Shown here: piece after piece, positions 1-7,403 of the stretch
How positions within the stretch are numbered: position 1 is the first letter of the stretch
Layout of the letters: each line of letters begins with the position of its first letter
Assembly: GCA_025765595.1 (NCBI GenBank)
Contig: JAIVFH010000496.1
Location: 1-17,200, forward strand
Length of the DNA stretch: 17,200 nt
Source of the DNA: Obelidium mucronatum
Taxonomy: Eukaryota; Chytridiomycota; Chytridiomycetes; Chytridiales; Chytriomycetaceae
Direction: 5' to 3'
Notes under the pieces: generated by a model
What the model was told of the DNA's origin: nothing
Databases searched by the model: none
What the model saw: the letters and a program-made list of their open reading frames with translations, nothing else
Translations under genes and position numbers: made by a program

Positions 1-1
1 G

Positions 2-1430
2 TCCGTGAACCGAGCTGTAACCATCATCAATGGTCCAGTAAGTACATGGATGTCGGACTATCGCTATTTCTGTGATTATATGGTAGGTGCCAAAAAGCAT
101 ACGAACACATACAATTCAGAATTGTTGTTTTTTTTGTTAGGATTTAATGGCCCATTACATTGAAACAACGCCAAATACCGATTGTCTTTCCGACTACTAT
201 TGGCAAATCACGGGGAAATGCGTAAATATATTTTTGAAGCTTCAGTTTGAAAGACCATCAAAACGGGGAAACTACACTGGCGATCGAGGAAAAAAAGGGG
301 TACACAAAAAGCCATTCATGGCTACACACACATACACATATGCTCTCATTAACGGTTTCTCAAACAATGCATAGGCTACAGTTACCGCCTCACATAAAGC
401 GGTTCCATCGTTCTTTCATCCTCTTGTCAAGCCACTGTCACCTGGAGTTTTGCTCTGCTGCGAAGACAAATCCGTGTGCAAACTCCACGCAGATATTATT
501 AAAGAGTCAATGACGCACTCAGCCGCAGTAGTCGAGCGGATCTCAGGTATTACAGAAAAACCTGGTCAACGGTCTGCAGAATTCGAAGATGTTTGTGTTC
601 GCGGTCAATTCCGTGCAGAGCAAGGTCGTAGAGAACCGACGGAGAGATTAACGGAGAACAGTGAAGGATTTCTAAAAACACTCAAGGCGCATCTTGAAGC
701 ACAGGAGAACACGCATGCTCAAATACTTGCGGAATTTAAAGAACTGAAAGAAATGGTGGTGGCTCTAATGTCGAATCAAACCGTGCCAATCCCATGCCCA
801 TCACCTAAAATTGGACTGGCTCCTCCTGCTGTTGAGCCACCATCTACATCAGCACCAACCAACATGGATTCTTCCTCGCAAGTTTTGAATGTTGAGGTCG
901 CAGTACCACCGCCAATTGTTTTTGAAGACGGGCCGTTCCGCGTGGAATACTCTCGCCCGTATGATCCTGCAGATCCTTACTATATCAATGTACCCAATTG
1001 TTCTCTTCGCGGTCTTGGTGGGCATAATCTCGACGGCGAGTGTAACTTCAAATCGTCAAAAGAAATTTACGAGTGTGCAATGAAGCATTTTAGGAAGTAT
1101 AACCTGAGGCACGGACATTTGTGGAGGAAGAACATGACAAATGCGTATATCCGTTATTCCAACGTTACTGGACATGTCAAGGAAAAAATGGCAACCGAAT
1201 CCATGGACGTTGACGCTGCCTGTGATGCATTGGATAAGGATATTAGATTTGCCATCTACAATACGTCAAATAAGAATGATCCAAATCGAAAAGTTATTGG
1301 ATACTCATTCACTCTTATGGGCAAAGCGAAAGCTGCGGGGCGCAATGACTTTGGGATGGATTTGTTTGACAAACAACAGTTTGAGAATCGGGCGGCGGAA
1401 CGTAAGAGAAAAAAGGGTGGATGTATTTGA
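2..1430 (+). CDS. Unrecognised gene, 3' part, spliced
   Basis: I do not recognise this protein. The proposed model joins 2-37, 141-221 and 375-1430, all in phase 0. Intron 1 (38-140) has donor GTAAGT and an acceptor after a T-run; intron 2 (222-374) has donor GTAAAT, and its acceptor uses the TAG that would otherwise stop the frame. About 390 residues are visible and the 5' end is outside the window. In the last exon, a charged, probably coiled-coil stretch lies at about 680-770. A proline/serine-rich linker follows at about 780-930, then a compact region rich in aromatic and basic residues (about 930-1320) and a lysine/arginine-rich tail. It ends in TGA. Without the splices, the last exon has its first ATG at 510. 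The exon 3 frame is clear; the upstream exons are inference from splice sites and phase. Confidence 0.45.
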
Positions 1431-1495
1431 TTCTTGCATTTTATGAAAATTTTATGAATTATGAGTCAATGTGTTTCTCTTTCATTGAATCTCTA

Positions 1496-1792
1496 CTAGT
1501 CATTAAAGACTGTCATGTCAAAGTCAAAGCATTGTTTCTTAAAAAAGTAATCTACATTGTCAATATTATTATTGTCATCATCATCATCATCATCACTGTC
1601 ACTGCCAACCCAAGAACCTTCAGAATCACTATCTTCACTATCACTGTTTTCAACTCTCGTAAATGCCTCTTCAAGAAGATTCCAAAACCTACAAGTTGAA
1701 TTTGTTTGGAATTTAATGAAAATGGAAAGAAGGTGCATGGTAGGAATTTGATAAACAAGACAACTTGAAGTAAAGTATGGAAAGGTTATCAC
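1496..1792 (-). CDS. Acidic-tail reading frame in tandem unit 1
   Basis: A 98-codon minus-strand frame. It starts with a hydrophobic stretch, then reads FWNLLEEAFTRVENSDSEDS, a Ser/Asp/Glu-rich run with seven consecutive Asp, an Asn triplet, and a short hydrophobic end, MTVFND. A possible 3' splice site (TTGTAG) just before the FWNLLEE segment would make this the last exon of a longer gene of which only this exon was triplicated. I recognise no family. Low complexity and repeat context make expression doubtful. Confidence 0.25.
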   Translation of the reverse strand: MITFPYFTSSCLVYQIPTMHLLSIFIKFQTNSTCRFWNLLEEAFTRVENSDSEDSDSEGSWVGSDSDDDDDDDNNNIDNVDYFFKKQCFDFDMTVFND

Positions 1793-1969
1793 GCAAAGAA
1801 AGAGAATGTACTGCCTTTGGCAGTATGAAAACCGCCTTCGGCGGTGCCTTCGGTGGTAGGAATTGAAGAAAAGAATGCACCGCCTTCGGCGGTATAGAAC
1901 TGCCTTCGGCAGTATGAGAACCGACTTTGGCGGTATAAAAAGGAAAAAAAAAAAATGATCACCTAGAAT
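1497..1969. repeat. Tandem unit, copy 1 of 3
   Basis: First of three head-to-tail units; each starts with TAGTCATTAAAGAC (here 1497). The first ~290 bp contain a (CAT)n microsatellite that reads as an Asp run on the minus strand. The remainder is a cluster of 15-nt palindromes: ACTGCCTTTGGCAGT 1810-1824, ACCGCCTTCGGCGGT 1831-1845 and 1879-1893, ACTGCCTTCGGCAGT 1899-1913, and an imperfect one at 1920-1934. The unit ends with an A-run and the junction motif ACCTAGAATT. The period to copy 2 is 473 bp. Confidence 0.9.
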
Positions 1970-2418
1970 TAGTCATTAAAGACCATCATGTCAAAGTCAA
2001 ACCATTGTTTCTTAAAAAAAGTAATCTATATCGTCAATATTATTATTGTCATCATCATCATCATCACTGTCACTGCCAACCCAAGAACCTTCAGAATCAC
2101 TATCTTCACTATCACTGTTTTCAACTCTCGTAAATGCCTCTTCAAGAAGATTCCAAAACCTACAAGTTGAATTTGTTTGGAATTTAATGAAAATGGAAAG
2201 AAGGTGCATGGTAGGAATTTGATAAACAAGACAACTTGAAGTAAAGTATGGAAAGGTTATCACGCAAAGAAAGAGAATGTACTGCCTTTGGCAGTACGAA
2301 AACCGCCTTTGGCGGTAGGAATTAAAGAACCAAGAAGAATGCACTGCCTTCGGCATTCGGCGGTATAGAACCGCCTTTGGCGGTATAAAAAGGAAAAAAA
2401 AAAAGTATCACCTAGAAT
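1970..2418. repeat. Tandem unit, copy 2 of 3
   Basis: Second unit, near-identical to copy 1 over its first ~290 bp. It has one fewer CAT triplet and seven instead of six A residues near 2011-2019. Palindromes are at 2281-2295, 2302-2316 and 2370-2384. A chimeric one at 2343-2364 begins as the ACTGCC type and ends as the GGCGGT type, as expected from slippage or unequal exchange between the two hairpin types. The period to copy 3 is 449 bp, so the length difference lies in the palindrome cluster. Confidence 0.9.
2012..2265 (-). pseudogene. Acidic-tail reading frame in unit 2, frameshifted end
   Basis: Same frame as in unit 1, but with seven A residues where units 1 and 3 have six (plus strand, about 2013-2019). 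On the minus strand this shifts the frame after DIDYFF into an immediate TAA, and the conserved last ~15 residues are lost. The upstream open frame runs into the palindrome cluster and is not meaningful. The frameshift argues that at least this copy is not under strong coding constraint. Confidence 0.35.
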
Positions 2419-2711
2419 TAGTCATTAAAGACTGTCATGTCAAAGTCAAAGCATTGTTTCTTAAAAAAGTAATCTACATTGTCAATATTATTATTGTCAT
2501 CATCATCATCATCACTGTCACTGCCAACCCAAGAACCTTCAGAATCACTATCTTCACTATCACTGTTTTCAACTCTCGTAAATGCCTCTTCAAGAAGATT
2601 CCAAAACCTACAAGTTGAATTGGTTTGGAATTTAATGAAAATGGAAAGAAGGTGCATGGTAGGACTTTGATCAACAAGACGACTTGAAGTAGAGTATGGA
2701 AAGGTTATCAC
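2418..2711 (-). CDS. Acidic-tail reading frame in tandem unit 3
   Basis: A 97-codon minus-strand frame, intact like the unit 1 copy and ending in the same MTVFND. It has six consecutive Asp codons instead of seven and a few substitutions in the first third. The same possible acceptor TTGTAG precedes the FWNLLEE segment. Function unknown; the repeated acidic tail could equally be the relic of a transposon-encoded or host gene. Confidence 0.25.
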   Translation of the reverse strand: MITFPYSTSSRLVDQSPTMHLLSIFIKFQTNSTCRFWNLLEEAFTRVENSDSEDSDSEGSWVGSDSDDDDDDNNNIDNVDYFFKKQCFDFDMTVFND

Positions 2712-2949
2712 GCAAAGAAGGAGAATGTACTGCCTTTGGCAGTACGAAAACCGCCTTCGGCGGTAGGAATTGAAGAAAAGAATGCACCGCTTTCGGCGGT
2801 ATAGAACTGCCTTCGGCAGTATAAAACTTTCTTTGGCAGTATGAGAACCGCCTTTGGCGGAAAAGAACTGCCTTCGGCAGTATGAAACTTCCTTCAGCAG
2901 TATGAGAACCGCCTTCGGCGGTATAAAAAAAAAGTATTACCTAGAATTC
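2419..2949. repeat. Tandem unit, copy 3 of 3
   Basis: Third unit, with the longest palindrome cluster. Perfect or near-perfect 15-mers are at 2729-2743, 2750-2764, 2786-2800, 2806-2820, 2847-2861, 2867-2881 and 2908-2922, with decayed versions at 2826-2840 and 2887-2901. The unit ends in an A-run and the junction motif ACCTAGAATT. That motif overlaps the last codons and stop of the minus-strand F-box/LRR gene, so the boundary between array and gene is the same sequence that joins the units to each other. Confidence 0.88.
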
Positions 2950-3605
2950 TTTCGAATCCGTTGACGAGGAATATCGACACAAGACAAGTTATTTTCACCC
3001 AAAAGCAAATCTTCGAGATCATCCAAACGTTTAATAGTCCAAGGGATGGGACCCGAGAGTTGATTTCTAGACAAATCCAAGTAAACCAGGTTCGTCAAGT
3101 TGCCGATCGTAGCAGGAATGGCACCCGTGAGATCATTTTGGTCCATGTACAAAAAGACCAGGTTGACTAGATTTCCAATCTCTGGAGGAATAGAGCCGGA
3201 TAGCTTGTTGTGCGACAGACTCAGGTCTGTCAGCAGGACCAGCAGGCCGATCTCAGCGGGAACGGGGCCCGACAGCGCGTTGCGCGACAGGTCGAGACAC
3301 GTCAGGCTCGTCAGCAGGCCGAGAGCGCGAGGAAGCCGGGCGCCTTTGAGGGCGGCGGCGGCGTCGAGCGCCCAGACGCTTTTCTTGTTTTCAGCGGCGA
3401 CGACGCGCTGGAAGACGGCGGGCAGCACAAAGAAGAGCGCGGCGGCGTCGGCGTTTAGACGTCGCACAAACAGCAGCGCAAAGTCGCGCCGCAGCAGCGC
3501 GTCGTTGAAGCGCCGGCTGCAGCGCCGCAGTCGGAAGAGCGTCGGCGGCGCCAGCCGCAGGAACACGTCCTGGAGCACTTCGGTCGGCAGGCTGGCGATG
3601 TGCAT
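2937..3605 (-). CDS. F-box / leucine-rich-repeat protein
   Basis: A single-exon, 222-residue protein. Residues 3-41 form an F-box (LPTEVLQDVFLRL, then LFRLRRCSRRFNDAL), the segment that docks on Skp1 in SCF ubiquitin ligases. From about residue 96 there are four full plant-type LRRs plus a partial fifth, with the pattern LxxLxxLxLSxNxLSGxIPxxIG. The LRR part is the likely substrate-binding face, so the inferred role is a substrate receptor for ubiquitylation in cytosol or nucleus; no substrate can be named. The F-box begins almost at the first Met, which supports this start. The 5' half is strikingly GC-rich, while the 3' end drops in GC and runs into the tandem array: its stop codon lies in the array's junction motif. 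Confidence 0.85.
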   Translation of the reverse strand: MHIASLPTEVLQDVFLRLAPPTLFRLRRCSRRFNDALLRRDFALLFVRRLNADAAALFFVLPAVFQRVVAAENKKSVWALDAAAALKGARLPRALGLLTSLTCLDLSRNALSGPVPAEIGLLVLLTDLSLSHNKLSGSIPPEIGNLVNLVFLYMDQNDLTGAIPATIGNLTNLVYLDLSRNQLSGPIPWTIKRLDDLEDLLLGENNLSCVDIPRQRIRKNSR

Positions 3606-3631
3606 TTTATTTTATTAAAAAACAAAAAAAA
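3606..3631. promoter_or_regulatory. 26-bp gap between two divergent start codons
   Basis: The F-box/LRR start (ATG complement at 3603-3605) and the glycosyltransferase start (3632-3634) are separated only by an AT-rich, A-tract-containing 26 bp. Both coding 5' ends beside it are very GC-rich. The two genes must share promoter DNA, and at least one transcript must start inside the other gene's coding region unless leaders are almost absent. Confidence 0.6.
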
Positions 3632-5469
3632 ATGAACACACTCGCCCGCGGGCGGCAACACGCGCGCCTGGGCCGCGCGCAGAGTTCTTTGCGCCGCTGC
3701 GTGTCTGTGCGGCGCATCGTGGCGCTGCTGCTGCTGGCGTCCTTCTCGCTGTCCGTCTTTTTTCTGCAGGCAAAGTCTCGCCCGACAAACAGCAGATCGT
3801 CCGCCATCAGCCCGCCAGTCCTGGTGCGTGTTCGTGTTCTTTTTTACCCCCCACCGCGATCCAAATTAAGTGGATCATCCATAAGCATTTCCACTGACTC
3901 GTCTGTTAGAACGAGTTTGAGTTCATTCCTCCCCTGCACACACACCCACCAGCAAAACGTGCCGTCATCACCCTCCTCGCTGGCCCAGCAAAACCCACTC
4001 AACTATCAAAATCTTTGGACGACTTTTGTCTTCTTGCTCATTACCAAGCATACTCATTCCTGCACGGAAACATTACAAACTTGAACAACAACAACAACAA
4101 CAATAAGGAGAAAACACCAAAAATCGAATTTGTTGTCATGGCAACATACGAAACACCCGTCCATTGTCTCGAGGGTCTTTTGAAACTCGGAGTATCGCGA
4201 ATCATTAAAGTCCCAACCTTCATTGTTCCTTCAGAAATGAACCACAGATACGGATACACATTCACAAAATTTAGAATGTGGGCTCTGGAAGGAATATATG
4301 AATCCATCTTGACCATGGACGGCGACATGTTTTTCTTGAAAAAGAGTCCTCTGGATTTGTTTGATTTCATGACTCGTTCTTCCGTGTCTTCTTTGGGCAA
4401 GCGGTTCCCCTTCTTTGGGGCCGTCAAAGATTGGCCTGGCGGCGCAGACTACGAATCAGGACAGTTTGATAGTGGCTTGATGCTTTTTGAACCCACCATC
4501 CAAGACTACAAGGGCCTTTTGGATACAATCCCATCGAGTCTTGGGTTCGGCGATCAACGCGTTTTGACAAAATACTACAACTCACAAGGTGCACGGCCTT
4601 TCACGGTGATTCCACACTACTACCACACGAGCCGGTTACTAGAGAGAACGAAACAAGAAATTGAAGAAGCTGTTGGTTTGCATTTCAAATTCTTGACCAT
4701 CAAGTTGGACAATGCCAGCACCGTGGTGGCTGAAACTCGAGAGCTTTTTGGGATATGGTCAAACCAGATGCAGGATCTACGAAGAATCCAAATGAAGGAC
4801 GTCCTTGTAGTTTCTGAAGACTCCTCTGGCTATGAAGAAGCTGATCAGTCGCTACCTGTTGTACCCATTGTTCCTGTAGTTCCAAAACTTTTTGACGAGT
4901 GGCAGTTGGTTCGGACACACAACTCTACAATGTATGACACTGTTCTTGTAGTGTCTTTGGAAAGCGACAAGCTGGATCCAGTTGAACTCGGAAATCGAAA
5001 CAAACTGGCGAGTTTATATCACCAATCCACCCACTTGCTGCTGTCTCCCAGTCTGTCTGCATTCCTAAAAATAGCAAGCGCTCTGGAAAAGTTTGAGTGG
5101 GTCTGGATTCTGGCACCACATGTATCTGTTGATGCAAAAGTGATTCTCTCTGTCGCTATTGGTCAACTTCAAATCGTTGGACAACAGCCAATGTTGATTG
5201 GATTCAAAGATTGTAAAAATACATCAGTTGCAAACAGTGCGTCCATTCTATTGCACAAGTCGAGTCGACTGAAATTATTGAAATATCTTGAAACATTCTC
5301 TGCTTCGTCCACGACGGCGGCGGCAGATCAAATATGGGCTGGGTTCACGTCATTGTTTGGAGTTTCCGAGAAACGCTTGGTTGACTCAACAAGTTTGTAC
5401 ACCGTTGCATGGTCATCATCATCAACATCATCATCTACTTCACAAGAAAACTGTTTGTTTTTGACATAA
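3632..5469 (+). CDS. Type II membrane GT8 (glycogenin-like) glycosyltransferase, spliced
   Basis: Exons 3632-3823 and 3910-5469, phase 0, 583 residues. The 86-nt intron has donor GTGCGT, a CTGAC branch-like site and acceptor TTAG. Residues 1-28 are basic and 29-45 form one hydrophobic signal-anchor, so the catalytic part should face the Golgi/ER lumen. The GT8-type GT-A domain starts near KRAVITLLAG (about residue 80). It contains a metal-binding DxD (D201-G-D203 in TMDGDMF), an FDSGLMLFEP segment (D251) and GDQ (278-280). Family members transfer glucose, galactose or GlcNAc from UDP-sugars; donor and acceptor cannot be assigned. An Asn run (AAC repeats, about 4082-4107) interrupts the early domain. 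The C-terminal ~220 residues look like a second, degenerate glycosyltransferase-like domain. The start is the only Met ahead of the anchor. Confidence 0.82.
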
Positions 5470-6165
5470 AAAAATTATATCCCCCACATGTCTATACTTA
5501 TTTTAAGCTTGGAATACTTTCTCCTTCAAAGCTTTTGATTCTTTTCATCGATCCTTAATTTTTTTTTATTATGTTCCACATTACCATGCATAATAAAGAT
5601 TACTCCCATTACCATTAGACACATTTCTCTGCGGTATCTCCCGGGGTGTGTTCTTTGCACAATCTGTCAATTGTTCGAGTCCTTGCCGATTTATCATCCA
5701 CTTTGTAACTTTGCAGCCTCGCTGGAAGAACCGTTTCAATATTTATTGGACGTAGCTACTGTAGGAAAACGGGGGAACGTTATGGCTTGGACTGTATGAC
5801 AAGCCCCCTTCGAAAAAAAAAATGTGTGCTGACCAATCCGTTTCCAACCCATCCCGTTTACCACTGCCTCCTGCCTGGTTCTTTGCGTTTTTACTGGGCA
5901 GCATGTGGTTTTCAGGAGGATTCATCGCGTTCCCTCAAACTTTTTCTTGATCCAAATTGGATGATGAATAGTATGAACGCCAAGTTACCCAAGAAGAAAG
6001 ATGGACCAAGAGCGTCTAATTTTCCAGCCGATTCCGAAATGGTAGATTGGCAGAGAGGGATATGCCACAATGCCACTTATTTCAATAATGTTCAATACTT
6101 AAAACTAATTAACTTTGCTCCAAAGAGGCCGTTTCTCCCCCCTGCACCAATTTTTGTTTCGAGAA
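5470..6165. other. Intergenic region, no convincing gene
   Basis: 696 bp between the glycosyltransferase stop and the lipid-phosphatase start. It begins as AT-rich 3' flank with AATAAA at 5592-5597, a likely polyadenylation signal for the upstream gene. An open frame from 5787 to 6230 runs into the next gene in another frame. It has no recognisable domain, so I treat the stretch as untranslated or promoter sequence for the PAP2 gene. Confidence 0.55.
5592..5597 (+). other. Polyadenylation-signal-like AATAAA
   Basis: AATAAA 123 nt after the stop codon of the glycosyltransferase gene, in AT-rich sequence. It is the only canonical signal in the flank. Confidence 0.4.
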
Positions 6166-7203
6166 ATGACAACACTCTCAACTCAACAGCCATCGCCCCC
6201 GTCCATTTTATTCAACTCCTTCGACGTTGAAGAATCAGAACTAGCACGAGAGCCACAGGGATCACCATGGGCATCGACAGTATCCTGGATTTTCCAGAAA
6301 CGGTTCTGGAAAGATTATATCGCACTAGCCATTCTGGGAGCAATCTCGATCGCCACCACGGTGATGGAGCCTTTCGAGCGACCCATTGACGACGCAGTTC
6401 TTGCCGATCCCGACTTGCGACACCCGCACATGGAAGACATTGTACCATCCTGGTCGCTGTTCTTTATCGTTTTCTTGGGACCTGTTGCTGTTATCGCTGG
6501 GCTCTACGCTGTGACGATTCCTGCGTCGCCGAGGAAGTGGAAACTCCTTGTTCGAAAGACGCATCGCTTTGTGGTGGCGATTCTCTGTACTCTGGCCTTG
6601 ACTCAAACGACAACCAATTTAATCAAGAACTCTGTTGGAAGGTTCCGTCCTGATTTTTTGGACCGATGCCAGTATAAAGACGGTGCTTGTCGTGGAAAGG
6701 CTGGGTTGGTGAGTGATGGGAGGCAGAGTTTTCCGAGCGGGCATACTAGTTTTTCGTTTGCGGGGATGCTGTTTTTGAGTTTGTGGAGTGTGCAGGTTCT
6801 TGGGTTGTGGGATTTGGGAAGAAAGAAAGATGCTTCTTTGTATGCTTCTTTGGAGGAGGGTGGCGGTTCTGGTGGTGGTGGTGGTTCTGGTGGTGGTGGT
6901 GGTGGTGGTCGTGAGAGAGAGCAGCCTGGATATGTTGAGTTAACGGGAGCTGGAGCATCTCGAGCTACTACCCCCGAGGCTGGGAGTCCATCATCATTGG
7001 TGTTTGCTGGGCGGATTGGTAAGAGCAGCTACTCCATGGCTGGTTGGGTGGCTATTGTGACTTTTGCGTTTGTTCCACTTTGGATTGCTTCATATATTGG
7101 GGCGTCACGATTACAGCAGTTTGTTCACCATCCGACGGACGTTTTGGGCGGGGCGGCTTTGGGAGTCTTTATTTCAAGTGTAGTTTATTACGTTCAGGCT
7201 TAG
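6166..7203 (+). CDS. PAP2-family lipid phosphate phosphatase
   Basis: 345 residues, single exon. All three motifs of the PAP2/LPP phosphatase superfamily are present: K154-x6-R161-P162, PSGH at 190-193 (after QSF), and S314-R315-x5-H321-x3-D325. H193 and H321 are the expected catalytic histidines, acting through a phospho-histidine intermediate. About six membrane segments are visible (near 40-60, 90-112, 130-150, 195-215, 285-305 and 325-343). Likely substrates are phosphatidate, diacylglycerol pyrophosphate or related lipid phosphates in an internal membrane, as for fungal Dpp1/Lpp1. Between motif 2 and motif 3 the loop carries a 17-residue Gly/Ser run (232-248, GGT repeats at 6859-6909). 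The ATG at 6166 is chosen because the open frame upstream has no other ATG before a stop. Confidence 0.9.
   Translation: MTTLSTQQPSPPSILFNSFDVEESELAREPQGSPWASTVSWIFQKRFWKDYIALAILGAISIATTVMEPFERPIDDAVLADPDLRHPHMEDIVPSWSLFFIVFLGPVAVIAGLYAVTIPASPRKWKLLVRKTHRFVVAILCTLALTQTTTNLIKNSVGRFRPDFLDRCQYKDGACRGKAGLVSDGRQSFPSGHTSFSFAGMLFLSLWSVQVLGLWDLGRKKDASLYASLEEGGGSGGGGGSGGGGGGGREREQPGYVELTGAGASRATTPEAGSPSSLVFAGRIGKSSYSMAGWVAIVTFAFVPLWIASYIGASRLQQFVHHPTDVLGGAALGVFISSVVYYVQA
6859..6909 (+). repeat. GGT trinucleotide repeat coding Gly/Ser linker
   Basis: An imperfect GGT microsatellite, interrupted by TCT serine codons, within the PAP2 gene. It encodes a flexible 17-residue Gly/Ser stretch in the loop before the last two membrane segments. 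Length polymorphism between strains would be expected. Confidence 0.85.
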
Positions 7204-7403
7204 AAAAAAATACAATTCTCTCCTTTTTGATTCCTACATGAATTCAAAATGGGATAATTGCATTTTACATCTCTGACTCGGTGTCTTAACCACAAGACTG
7301 GGAAGATCATCAATTTTTCCAGCAGGTTCTCTTGTGGCCCAGCAAGCACGATAAAGAGTCCGCCAAAACGTGGAATGTATTCAAAGAAAATTGATTGACC
7401 ACG

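Noticed and set aside
1810..2922. CRISPR-like array
   Set aside because: The repeats are 15-nt palindromes with irregular short A/G-rich spacers, in intron-containing eukaryotic DNA with no cas genes.
5787..6230. 147-codon plus-strand frame before the PAP2 gene
   Set aside because: No recognisable domain. It overlaps the start of the PAP2 gene in another frame and looks like an accidental open stretch in the leader region.
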